A stretch of 64,000 nt of DNA from Diploscapter coronatus (Eukaryota; Nematoda; Chromadorea; Rhabditida; Rhabditidae), in contig OZ038422.1 of NCBI GenBank assembly GCA_964036155.1, positions 81,677,201 to 81,741,200 on the forward strand. Direction: 5' to 3'. The position numbers and the translations under genes were made by a program. Of the stretch, positions 13,151-25,132 are shown piece after piece (position 1 is the first letter of the stretch; each line of letters opens with the position of its first letter). The notes beneath the pieces were generated by a model. The model ran no database searches and had not been told where the DNA came from. It saw only the letters and a list, made by a program, of their open reading frames with translations.

Positions 13151-16100
13151 TTAATTGCCGTCACCAACTGCTCGCCGCAATCATCTGTATTTGTCACCAG
13201 AATAAAAAGTTAGGAATGTAGGATAAAAAGAACAAGACCGGCGACAAATACAGGATGTTAATGGATGCAGATCACAAAACAATTATTCCGACCTGGGATG
13301 TTTGTCATTTATCACTAGGGACATGGAATGATTCGGGTCTTCTGGCGATTAGAGGTGGAACATTCGAGCCTGAAGCCGAATAAATTAGAAAAATGTCGAA
13401 ATTAGAATAAAAACGGGAAAACGAGAAGATAACAATTTCGAGAATGAGCAAGTGTCGAAAGCTCAAAACCAATAAATGGGGTAGGAAAGAAGAGTGTCAG
13501 AGTAGTAAAAATACTGTCAAGAGATAAAGCAACAACTTTTTTTCTGCTTTTCTGAACTTGATTGAATTTTCTCGAACTAGTTATGAAGTCAAGTGCTACT
13601 TCTCGCTGAAAATGGCAGTGAGATATCGATATCCGTATAATCTAGGCCAAAAATTGCAGATAACGAATGCCTGGGGGCCTTTGCCTATGTCCCAGTCAAA
13701 AGATCTCTCTACTTCCCTGCCTCTCTGCCTAGGACTGCTGTGATGGCTGATGGGTTGGTTTGATATTGGGTTACATGGACAAACGCTGCTGGGAATTGTG
13801 CGGTTTGCAATACAAAGGTGCAGCTTCACGTGGCCTAGGCATACACTTTGAGGCCACTGCCCAGAGCCATGGCTATTCCATTCCATCATCAAATATGCAG
13901 GTGAGTATACTCAAACTATATACATTTACGGACGGGTTCAAGAAATTGGCATTAGGGGAAAGATAGTTTGGTATAAAATTTCTGAAAAAGAACAAGCTTT
14001 CTGTCATTCCTCGAAATTCTAATTATTGGAAAAAAAGACTTTGAAAGAGGGTCCATAAAGAAAAATGATTCGAGTCCATAAAAGTGGCGAATTTGGGAAG
14101 ATAAATTCGTTCATTAGAGGAGATTTTACATGTGAATAGAGTTACACGAATGATTGGAAGAAAACGCGCAAAATTTAGGCACATTACTTTCTGGAAAGCG
14201 AGAAAATATGGAGAAGAATAAATATAAAAGGGGCTAGCTGAAAGTTATACATAATGAGATAACATTTTTTACATAAAGAACGAAGATGAGAGGAAATGTC
14301 TAAATAGAAGCTGGATGTGAGAGATTTCGAGAAGCAGAAATTGGACGAAAGAGAAAGGAAATGGAGAAGGAGACAGAAAAGGAGTGAGCTCTTCTTTTTA
14401 CTCGAATAACTCGAACCAGTCGACTGCCAGAAATGGAAAAAAATGCAAGCTGATGCAAAAAGAAAGGAGGAAGGACGACGACACAGAAGCAGGCCAGAAA
14501 ATGAGATAATTAGCAACTAGAGATAGGCAGAAATAGACAGGGAACTGGGGAGAGGGAAAGAAATAATTAGGAAATATAGCACAAAGAAAAAGATAACGAA
14601 ATGACGAAAAACATGTGCAGAGTACTACGGAGCAGGGACACATTATCAGGTGCAATTTCGTCGGAAAAATTAACGCAATTAACCAATGCAGAGGGCTTCT
14701 CATAGATCTCGAAAAGAGAAAGGGGAAAGAAAACAAATGCGAAATCCTCGAAAAAATAGATTCTTCATTTCTAGAAATTCATTCGAAACGGTTCGATCAA
14801 TCATCTCGAAAAACGCCCGTTCAAGATCCGTGTAATGCATTTCAACCCAAAATTGTCATGGAACTGCAGGAAAAATGTTACTCATTCCATTTTCGAGCTC
14901 TTTTTTCATTCTTCCTCTCTTTCCAGGCTATTTCCCCAGCTACATTTCACACTCTCACTCATGCATGTATTATCGCTGTGCCGGTGCAATGCAACTGCAA
15001 CAACATGGCTAGGTACTTCAAATTTGCTTCCCGCCTCTAATATTCCACTGAATTTTTTCGCCGATGCATAATAGCGCGAAAAACGAATCAATTCAAAATT
15101 AATGGCGATAATTTTACTTCATAACAAAAGCTTTCAAATCCAAAGGTAGTGGACTTCTCGAGAACAAAATGAGTCTGCTTGTTCTCATTCCGAGGATGGT
15201 CAACAATCGTGTCCGAAGAAAATGGTCAAGATGAACAAGGCACGAAAAACAACATCCTCGTCGCGAGAGGAGCGAAATCATTGCCTAATGGTGAAACTAC
15301 AATAAAAACTCCGAAATTAGCCCCAGTTAAGCAGGAATTTCAAAAGCTGAACGTCCTGCCTCTGCCACGTCGCGAATAAAACGAGACCAATGAATCAAAC
15401 AGTCAGAAACTTCGAAAGAACTTCGTTGATATCCTGACTGACATCAGGATAAGTAAAAAATCAGTCTTAAAAAGCATAAAGGTAAAAACATCAAAATGAT
15501 TGAATTCGCCTTCTCAAATTCCGAATTCTGACGGAAAATACTGGAAGAGATTTGAGACTTCCAGCAGCAAAAACGAAGAAAATCGAAAAACAAGATGAAA
15601 GGTTATGAAGTGATTGGAAGAAAGAGCAGATTCTTCGAGATCGACGATGATGAATCGAGGTGCCAGAACCAAGATATGGTTCGATAAGAAACTCAGTTAG
15701 AAGCAAACTTTTTCTTTCATAAATTTTTAGCATGAAAAGAAGGGAACTATGCTGATTCATAAGGAAAGTCAGGAACATCACTCTTACCTATCCCATGATT
15801 CACTTAAAAGTTTTATCGGGAAAAAACGACGCAAATGTTACGAAAGAAAAGTTCTAAAATTACGAAAATCAATGTTCCAAAAATCCTTCGACAGATCAAC
15901 ATAGAAAGTGAACGACGATTTTAAAAAGTAAAGGAAAACCCTTGGTGAATTCGAAGGAAGAGCTAAAGGGTGATAAGGGGTGATAAAGAGATAAGTGCTG
16001 AAAGTGCTGGGAGAGATGGGAGAGTGAGAAGTCGAAATGCGAAACGAAGCTGGGATGCTTGTGCTATTCTTTACAGCCAACAACACTACATGTGAGAATG

Positions 16101-19100
16101 AGTGAAGAAGAAATTGTGATTCAGATAATGAAACGGAAGAGAGTGAGAAAAGTAGGAAAACAATGATTAAACATAACTCGAAAATGACAAATGATGATAC
16201 TGTAATCGGCAAAGTGTGTTACTCACACTGAAATGTAGAGTCAAAATGGAAAAAAAACTAGAAGAGATGAACTTTGATTTCGTGAGTATTGTTGTTTCAG
16301 TTTTGACATTGTAAATTTGTCAATTGAAAACATTGCATCAGTGTCAGAGACAGCATGCAGAAAATTGAATTTGCGCAAAAATCTTTTTAGAAAATAGTTG
16401 TTTTGATAAACTCAGTCTGATAAAGAAGTAGACTGAGGTGATAGATGATAGAAAGAGATAATGACCGGAGCTCTTCTCAGCCAGCATGAGAATCGCATGA
16501 GAGCTACAAGCGATGGGCTGCTGAGGTTACAACTGCTGCTTGGCTGCAGACAGCCGAGTGCCTGGGGGGGTGGCGATAATTAGACAGGGGTAATCAATCG
16601 ATGCAGAGCTGTTCCTGCCCAGCACTGCAGCCTGCAACAGGGCAAGGAGTGAGTTTTGATAACATCACCGATTGTACGAGATTATCTACACTGATGAGCA
16701 GAAAGAAATGTGTTTCGAACTTTAGAAGAATGAATTGGTGGACGAGGAAGAAGCTCTTGACAAATCGAATGCAAAGGTGAGAATATCAATTGTCTATCGA
16801 GTTCTTAGAGAGAATACTTTTCATTCATAAAACAATGATATAATATTGTGATATTTCTATCAAACTTCGCAAAACTTTCGACAACAAGATGGTCGCCAGA
16901 GAATTTGGCATCAAGGGAAATCTCAGATCATTTTGTTGAGTTTTTTTTTTTTCTTCTATGAAGTGAGATTTTCGATTCTGGTGAAAGTTGAATAGGATCA
17001 TTTCACATCGAAGGAATTCCCGAACAAGGCCCGGAGTCATCAAAATGTAAATGCAAATCGCATAAAACTGCTGCTGACGAAGTGAAGGAGAAAAAAAACA
17101 GCGATGAGTCCGAAAGCGGAATGGGAAAATGCTTGAAAAGGAGAGGAAATGAGCAAAGGCGGCAACCAGATGGGGGTGGATAAAGAGATGGATAAAGGGG
17201 GATAAAGGCAGGGGAAGGGATAAGGAGAAGCTGGGCATGCCATCCCATGAAGGACTGAAAGGCACAAACTCACTGCACTACCTCATCTCTCTCTCTCAAT
17301 TTTGATATACAAATGCTAAGGTCTTCCAGGGCAACAATGTGACTATAGAATAGCTGAAGACTGGAGAATATTTGTCGAGCAAAATTTACCAATTCTCTAG
17401 CGCAAGAAGTTGATCTTCACGAATTTTGCCGGCGAATCGAGAGAGAAAAATAATGATGACCATGATTTAGATTTTATTGTTCGAGTGTCACACTTTCTGC
17501 TCGTAATAAAAATGTCGGGCAGACAGAGACAGAGGGGAGAAATGGAAGGAATTCATTCTCGAATATGAATAATTCGAAATAAATCCATGTCGAGAAGAGA
17601 AGCACAATATTCGAATGAAATCGCGTAGTACGAGAAGAGAAGAAGGAGATGCTCAGCTGGGAGAAGAAAGGAAGAGATGCCAAGGAGGTCCAGCTGAAGC
17701 ATGACTGAAATGATGAACAAAGGAGTTTGAAAGACCAGTTGAAGATGAGTGGTCGACGAGAGTTTAGAGAGTAAGAAAAAATAAAGCTTTAGAAAGAGCA
17801 ACATATAGAGAAAAATTCTGAAAGTTGAACTTCAAAAACTTGCTTGGAAGGTAAGCGTTGGATTACTAAAAGGTTCGAAGTGATTAGGGTTCAGAGAATT
17901 TCGTAGGCAGAGAAGACGAAAGTACGGAGAACAGAAGAGCGTGAAACTACCGAACGAGATTGAAGCCGTGAGAGATCGAGTGGAGTGAAGAAAGGGCAGA
18001 GAAAGAGAAGTCTGAAATAAAATGGCTGGCAGCAGCACAAATCAAACCAAATCCAATGCATGTCGTTGGGCCGAGGGCCGAATTGGCTGTGGCTGTGCAG
18101 AATGGCAGACTGGCAGAATGCTGCAAGTCGAAGAGAATATCTGAAATGAAGAAAGACGGGGAAAATCGAGAGGGCAGAGATAATCATCGGGAAATGCAAG
18201 AAATAAACACAACAACACCCCCAATTTCCGAAGAGTTTCTAGCATATTCTCTAGTTTTGCATTGTAAAGAGCTAAACGAATTTTAAATTTAAATAGCTCG
18301 TTTGAAGAATAGGTAGGAAGAAAGTTTCCAATGGCATCGTTTCCTTTTAATATTTTTCATGAAGATCGGTTTTGTTGTGAAGGGAATAGTGGCAAATGGA
18401 TCTTCATTTACCAAATACACAGTCTAGGATGGTGCTAAAATCAAGAAAAATGAAACGAGACTTGCAAAAATCTAACAGTCGTTCCTTAAGTTCCTTAAAT
18501 ACAATTTTATGTTGCGATCCATAATTTGTTCGAATGTATTCCATAAATATGAGTGGTGTGAAATTAGCGGTGCTTTGGTTGAAGGGGAGTTTGAGAGGAG
18601 CATGGATGGGTCGACAGCGTGAGAGACAGGCCCAGGCCAGGCATACAAAGCCCAAGGGCCCATCACAGCTTACGGAGCATGTTCTTCATTTCTCTACCCC
18701 TCTCATTGCGAAACACTTTCTCGTGATTTTTTTCTCGAAATTCTCCACTTCCAAAATTCTCCCTCCACATTTCTTCTTCAGCTTTTTTCCCAACAATTAT
18801 TTATGTGTCGTCGAAGAAAAAAAACGAGCAGAAACTCATAGTCATAATGGAGTGATGGCGAGGAGCGAAAAAGCAACAAAAGAAGGAATTGGAGGAAGAG
18901 ATTGTTGAATTGTTGTAAATTTGCCAGCTTTATAAATTTTCCAGGTTATGAGAATAGTCAAATCTGTAAAATTCAGGAGATTATTAGGAAGAATCAAGTA
19001 CCATCAATAGCTATACGGTACTTCTCATTCCTACCTCGTGAAGATCAGCCTTTCTATGAGTAGATATGAAATTTACAGTCATCATTAGGTCAATAATCCC

Positions 19101-19820
19101 ACCAAATACTTGCTAACAACGGGTGAAGTAGTCTGCACAGGAAAACAAACTCATTTACTTAACGGCTTTTTCTATTCTCGAAAATTGGGAAAACTTGTCA
19201 TAGCAATGATAAGACGTTTTGAACAAAGCTTAATCGATATCGGGAAAAATTGCCGAAAAAGTAAGGAGACTAGTTGGTTCCGAAAAGGCAAAGGCCAGAA
19301 GGCGGGCAGCTTTACATCTTCGCTGCGAATGTGTCAAACTCGAACGAGGAATCTTTGAAAACGAGCAGAAGCCGAAAGGGGCCAGCCAAAATAAAAGTAA
19401 ACGAACAAAGCAAGGATGGAGCTGGGCAAGTTGCAAAGGAAGAAAGGAAGCGGGGAGAATGCCCAGAGGAGGGAAGAAAAATTGAGACGACGATGAGAGA
19501 TAAGACAAAATTGGAGAGGCGCAAGGATGCACAATGATGATTATTGAGGAAAAGTGTTGTAAAAAATTCCGGAAATTAGCATATTGCATCATGCTGATAA
19601 GAAAATTGGAAGATGAAATTTTCAGATTGTTAACATCTCTTTCTAAAATTCACTATTTCAAACTCGCTCTAATTTGGTTACCCTTCCATTTAGCACAATC
19701 GACTACGTAATTCTGTCCATTCTAGAGACTTAAATACGTGTAATTTCGAAGTTCCAAGTTTTATAACTACACTGAGAATGTGGTCTTTCCGTTTGATTTT
19801 TGGTGTAGTTCACAAGTGAA

Positions 19821-20146
19821 GTGCACGCATCGGAACTCACAAATCTCGATGAAACTTTCAAAATAAGGGTTTTCGATGATGGGAATCACGGTGGTAATAT
19901 CAAAATCGACAAAATAGAGTTATAGCAGTTTTTCATTCATGATTTGTGCAAGTAATGAGAAAATCCGTTTGACAAACATGTAAGCTAATTTTGCACCTTC
20001 GTTTATGCAGTGAAGAATTGGTGATTTTCACCGATTTCTCGACTCTAGTTTCCTATCTTGCCGATTTTTGTGCGATAATCGTGATCCCCATCATCGAAAA
20101 CCCTATTTTAAAGTTTCACCAAGTTCTGTGAGTTCCGATTTTGCAC
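19821..20146. repeat. 326-bp inverted repeat (MITE-like)
   Basis: Two arms of about 80 bp or more face each other. The left arm starts GTGCACGCATCGGAACTCAC; the right arm, read on the other strand, starts GTGCAAAATCGGAACTCAC. Both continue through a shared motif AGGGTTTTCGATGATGGG followed by ATCACG. Weaker symmetry continues towards the centre near 19985. It has no coding capacity and lies between the warthog-type gene and the PDZ gene. Confidence 0.65.
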
Positions 20147-20505
20147 TCCCCTTATTAGTTGTAGCTTAGAAAGTTTGCATTTGATGCACACTGAAGTTGT
20201 AGTGGCATTTTTACAAAAGGGCAATACTTTGTTCAACATTACACATTTTAGAGAATATTTATTTATCAGTTAAAGTTGTCAATTGCTTGGAATGTATTGG
20301 CTTTGTATGATACACAGGAGTGCTAGTTTAATAACCGTCATCAAGTCGAGTTCATTTTTCACTGAAGAGTTTTATAAGTTTGTTGCTCTAGGCCCTTGAT
20401 CCAGTCGAAGCTCTGGGAGAGTGGGGAGGGCGGTATCTCAGTGGGTTGAAAGGTTGGCGAGATTCACCGTGGGGCTAAAGTTTCACTGTTCATAGTTTTC
20501 AGGAA

Positions 20506-21724
20506 TCAAATAGAAATCAAGTTCACCTCTTCAATATCCTGCTTCTCCTGCTTCGGCTGCTGCTGATCTTCATGAGCGTGCTCCTCAGTAGCATCTTCCT
20601 GTTCTTGGGTACCACACATAATTCTGTAGACCCACACGCGGACTCCACCCCTATCAATTATTCGCTACAAGTCATTCATCCAATACCATCTTCTTACTGT
20701 TCAGTTCTGACATTAGCAATGAAGTCATATTCAGCGCCCCCATTGCCGTACAGATCTTTCTCTGCAACCTGACCACCAACGTAGAACGAGCCAGCAGTAA
20801 CCAAGTCAGTTCCAACGTAGATCTTATTTGGAATCGAGATTGTGCAACAGCGCATCAGGAGACTGAAAGAGGCGACAAAATTATTGAATTGAAGACATTC
20901 ATCTGTGATGTTCCAGAGGATACAACTAGTATTTAATGGGGTGACAGGTCGACGAAGTGCTCAATGATAGACTGACAGTGTTTTCTTGTAATGAAAACAC
21001 TATATCATTGCATTCTGTCACTTTTTTACTAACCACTGATTTAGGGCTAGTCAAATTTTCATGGAATCCCCGAAATGGAGATTAGAGATATTGAAACGAC
21101 ACTCCAACTTAAACTCCATGGATATAAGTTTAATAATATATGTGATATTGGGAAACTTCTGTGTAGTAAAGTGAAAGTGAAGCTTGGTTAAGAAATTTTT
21201 GGTGAAATGATAACTCTTTGTTGTTTCCAACACGCCTGCAGATAATCTTTAAAATTCTTTTTCGAAATTCTCCAGAAAACCGTTAAAACAGTTTGAATAA
21301 GTGAGAGAAACTTATTATTTCTCTCGACAATAAATAATTGAGTATTCTCTATACCTCTGACCACTGGGAGCCCATTTCATTCCAGAGAACACATCAGTCT
21401 CAGCTCTACAGCTAGTTTGATCCTAAATCCGACAATCTTCAAATCATTCTCATTCAAAAGCATGATCTCACGTCAAGACACCGTCTTCCAGATTCACCAC
21501 AAGGAATTTCTCCACATTCAGCCTCCAACGCTCCATCGTCGTAAACCGTCAACCTATTAACCACCTAAAGACTACAATGTAAATGCGTTTCTCATCAAAT
21601 AACTCTTTCAACAAAACAACAACGATAGCAAAACTCTTACTTGATTAGGTTTACAGTATTTTCCAGGCATAGCCTTCTGAGAATAAGCAATGCCCAACAG
21701 GCCAATAAGAACGAAGTACCTCAT
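20506..21724 (-). CDS. Small secreted Wart-domain-like protein without Hint domain
   Basis: Five exons (21641-21724, 21472-21564, 21355-21422, 20698-20862, 20506-20623) give about 175 residues. A signal peptide is visible at the start (MRYFVLIGLLGIAYS). The body is cysteine-rich (EAECGEIPCG, LLMRCC). Its second half aligns by eye with the Wart domain of the neighbouring warthog gene: a CC pair, then G-x(6)-G-x(2)-Y-x-GG-x-V and a terminal D-F/L-I-x-N-x-R. The tail is rich in Glu and Gln and ends at a TGA; a GT donor just before the stop means the last exon could be longer. A 3' splice site at 21730 lies five bases before the ATG, so the mRNA may be trans-spliced. Homology to the warthog family is inferred from the shared pattern; function is unknown beyond likely secretion. 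Confidence 0.7.
20941..21021. repeat. 81-bp palindromic element in intron
   Basis: Begins GTGACAG and ends CTGTCAC, with an internal hairpin at 20978-21000 (GTGTTTT facing AAAACAC). It lies in the intron 20863-21354 of the small warthog-type gene. Its right end, read on the minus strand (GTGACAGAATGCAATGATA), closely resembles an end of the element at 56876-56966. Confidence 0.6.
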
Positions 21725-22145
21725 CGTTACTGTAATTGGAAATCGATATTGATCAAGTCGATACCCGATGATAAAAAGTCGAAAACTCTATCGGCTGAAA
21801 CAATGGACAATGCGTGAAAATGCGCAATGAGATGAGATAGAAATGGGGGTAGACGAAGGGTCGGAAGGGAAAAACGAGAAGAGTTTGTGGGACAGTCACT
21901 GAAAGAGAAAGCAGCGGGGAGGGAGAAGGGTCAAGGATGTCAGGAATTTATCCCTGAAAGGAGATATTACAGAGATGAAAGGAATATAGATGAGTTAGAG
22001 ACTGGGAAAATTCGAGAGAAGTTGAGATGGAGAAAAATCGAAAATCCATAAAATGCAAATATTTTGCACAACACTCTTTGTAAAAACTTGTATGTTTATT
22101 ATTTGTATGTACTCGTGAGATTCATTCATAAATTATTAGAGCGTT

Positions 22146-25132
22146 CTAGAACTTGGTTGGTATGATGTAATCGATAATACTATGGAAGAATTCTGACGAC
22201 ATTGGAGGATCAGTATTTGTCTGTGAAATTGGGTAATAATTGCGCAGCTAAATATTTTGAGTTTTTTTTTTCTCAATAAATTTAAGTCGTTTTCACCATT
22301 TTCTGCAACTCGGCAAAGATATTCATAAACGTCTGTGTTATGGTATTTTCCTTGACGATATTGTGGCATGAGACGTAAATATCATTCACGAGTAGGTCGC
22401 CTAAACTTTAGAACTGTAAAAAATTTCGAAAACGAAGCTTAACCTGTGGAAGTCATAGGTGCATAAATTCCAGTCTCTCTTACTCGTTTTACTTTTGTAA
22501 CGCGAACCTTAGTTTTTTCTGAAGGGAAAAAATTCTCATCAATATTTTTGCAAAAAAAAACACACCAAGTCTTCGATCACGTTGTACAAGTTGGAATAGA
22601 CAGTCAGTAGGCAGAATGTGCTCGGCATAGACTAATTCATAAATTCCTGTATCACAGTCAACCTTTAAAATTTACTCTTCATAGTTTTCTTTCAATACCA
22701 TCTTACTTTGTAAATAAAATGTTTGCTTGTCAATGTTATCGATTTTCCAGAATCAGTATGAATTTGCAGGAAATCGACAGTAAGATTTTCCTTACGGTGC
22801 ATGAAGTATTCGACTTCAGTGAAGTAAGTCTGAATTTTGATGAGTGAATGATGCAAGAAACGAATGAATTACGCTATTTCCATCTATTGTCAATACGGAG
22901 TCGCCAATTCTCAAGTCTTTCATGGCTTTGATTCCACTATGAGTTTGTACAGTGTCATCGCCTGCATCGCATTTTTCATTTGTGAATGTTCAAAAATAAT
23001 TTACCTGCGAAGCATGCATATGACGAGCTAACAGGATAGTAATATCCGGCTTGTGTGACTGGAATCACTTGTTCACCGACCTAAACAACAAATTTGTAAT
23101 TTTGCAATAATAAAACCTCTTGGACAACAAACTTCCGAGATAGAGCCTAGCAAAGTTCAAGCAATTTGGAAAAATGTTTGTGGAGAAAAACTGTCTGAAC
23201 TTTATGAAAAAAAAAGCTTTTATGCCAGTCTATTCATGAAATCATGATGAGCTTCACCAAATTCAATCAATTGACCTGAACATATTGTTCTTGTTGTTGA
23301 ACAGGCTCAGGTTGAGGTGCAACTGCATAGCCTCCATTTCCAGCACCGGAATCAACACCGGAAATCGGAGCAGGACCAGCTTGGTAGGGAGGATTCAGTC
23401 CTTCTTCGACAGCATTCGTCTGCACTCCCTATATAATAACAAAATCAGCTCGGTAACACAAGGCTAAATTAAAAGTTGATGGACATGCTGTTTTACTTGT
23501 ACATTCGATATCGAGTTCGAGTCGGGCACCTTATCCAAAATACGATTTATATCCGAATGCGGATCAATCATTACTGAAAATACTCATCAGTATCGTAAGA
23601 AAACATTTCTTCGGAAAACAAAACACTCACCATCATTCTCCATTTCAGGTGGATCAGGCAAGCAATTCATACGTGTAACTGTCAATTCATATGCTGGTCT
23701 GAAGATCAAACATTTCTACATGAAAGCATTAGTGATCAACCCATCAGGTCCATCATTGATCTTCCGGATATTGGAGATCAGATCAAATCCAGTCTGTCTT
23801 CCGTCCCTCAGCACTTCACCTCCACTGTAAACTTCTCCTCGGTGAACAACAGGACGACCAACTTCTGCAGCAAATCGCAGACCCTCATAGTGACAGCATT
23901 GCAGTTTCAACCTTTACGAGTTGTTAATACTACGTTGATAATTGCAAATAAAAATATCCATTCATGCAAAAATTGCTTCTTCTGATTTACACCGAAAACT
24001 CTAAATGAAATACATAACAGAACTGACTCTCCATCGCCATCCTGCTTGATGCCTCCAACCCAAGTCATCGGGTTTGAGCAGCTGTTTGAATCAATGTTAG
24101 GAGGGCATCGAGATTGCTGAAGACAAGGAATATCATTACTTGTCCTCCCTCATTCATACTTGACTAGGCGAATCAGGATGCCTCGATCGAGATCTGCTTA
24201 AGTCCCCTTCTCGGAAGAATCCATCTTCACCATCAGAACCAGCCTTCAAAATCGCAATATTGTCGTCATCATTAAAGCAGGCTACAGAAGCTACTAAAGT
24301 TTGGAACAATGCATTGTTTGAAACAATGGTGTCCAAGATCTATCCATCCCGTCTCAAATTTTTGACGATTTTCCTGTTCCCGTTTCTGTTTCAGAAGAAA
24401 AATTTGTTATCCGTTCTCGTTCGAAATTTTAAAACTCTCATCCGCCCCCGTTCCAAGGAAAAATCTCACCCAAAGATAGCGAGAAAAAATCTCCAAATAT
24501 GATCATTTTTCATGATATAACGCTACAACTATGCATGGAAACTATTCTCTTTCTATTTTTCATTGAAAACCAAGAATTTTTGAGCGCTTTATAACGTAAA
24601 ATTTTTCTAATTTTAACATTCCCATTCCCGTCCGTACCTGTCCAAGAAAATCGTATCTTGGACATCCCTGAATTGGGACATTTTGTTCGTCCACTTACAT
24701 TGGAATTGATCTGGTTGAAACTTAAAGATTTTGTAAGACTCGCTGATTCACAATAATTCTCCAAGTTTTATCTAGATCAACTAAAAATGAAGGAAAGAAG
24801 ACATCAAATAACTTGCATCGCTTCAAGCGTTCACTATATCTTTCTTTGATCCAAAGAGATTCATCTCATTTCTAGTGAAAATCAGCTCACCTCAAAACGA
24901 TGATCTCGCATCAAGTCTCTGCCTCCGTTTTCCGCTCCAAAACACAAAGGCGATGCACAGCCAAGAACCACATTTCCAGATGGGAGTAACTAAACTTTGA
25001 AAATTCATGCAGACTAAAATCCACTCACAACTCTACCTCAAACCGAAACGGAATTCCAGAACCTCCGCATGAAGCCGAGAGTACAGTAGATGGAAGATAA
25101 AGAAGAACAGTTAGGAAAAATGTATTACGCAT
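22146..25132 (-). CDS. Warthog-family hedgehog-related protein with C-terminal Hint domain
   Basis: Secreted, self-processing protein of the nematode hedgehog-related families. Fifteen exons in phase: 25037-25132, 24891-24989, 24160-24243, 24028-24116, 23741-23911, 23631-23698, 23497-23573, 23276-23428, 23005-23080, 22873-22961, 22707-22829, 22566-22662, 22444-22518, 22297-22400, 22146-22220; 491 residues, a normal length for warthogs. Order: signal peptide (residues 1-19); Wart domain beginning CGGSGIPFRFE with VVLGCASPLCFG and a later LQCCHYEGL; a Pro/Gln linker; Hint domain with the nucleophilic cysteine in YACFAGDDTV, a T-x-x-H motif in LTSKH, and VNDIYVSCHN near the end. Hint domains of this kind cleave themselves, in hedgehog attaching a sterol. 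The ATG follows a 3' splice site directly (25133), so trans-splicing is likely. The exon 3 acceptor and the last intron (22221-22296) are the weakest calls; without that last intron the frame stops at 22282. Confidence 0.9.
24329..24668. repeat. Possible degenerate inverted repeat in warthog intron
   Basis: The left end GGTGTCCAAGAT is matched by the right end, which reads GGGATGTCCAAGAT on the minus strand. A second shared block (ACGATTTTC followed by C/T-TG) lies inside. The interior is degenerate and the match is short, so this is only a suggestion of an old transposon remnant in the 24244-24890 intron. Confidence 0.3.

Larger units (their letters stand above)
12966..20505. other. No recognised gene; probable 5' introns or promoter region of the PDZ gene
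   Basis: About 7.5 kb without a convincing coding exon. The plus strand is strikingly purine-rich over long stretches (for example 14.2-15.9 and 17.0-18.2 kb), so the minus strand is rich in C and T and its open frames read as runs of Phe, Ser and Leu. Sense strands of nematode introns are pyrimidine-rich, so this could be intronic sequence of the minus-strand PDZ gene, whose first exon(s) must lie upstream of 12965. Two palindromic repeats lie inside (13032-13150 and 19821-20146). Confidence 0.4.

Noticed and set aside
13183..13255. Small inverted motif CTGTATTTGTC on both sides of a 40-base spacer
   Set aside because: Only about 15 bases per arm and no wider symmetry; could be chance in AT-rich DNA.
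14184..18245. Many minus-strand open frames rich in Phe, Ser, Leu and Pro
   Set aside because: They reflect the pyrimidine-rich strand. They overlap each other in several frames, lack start context and splice logic, and match no family I recognise.
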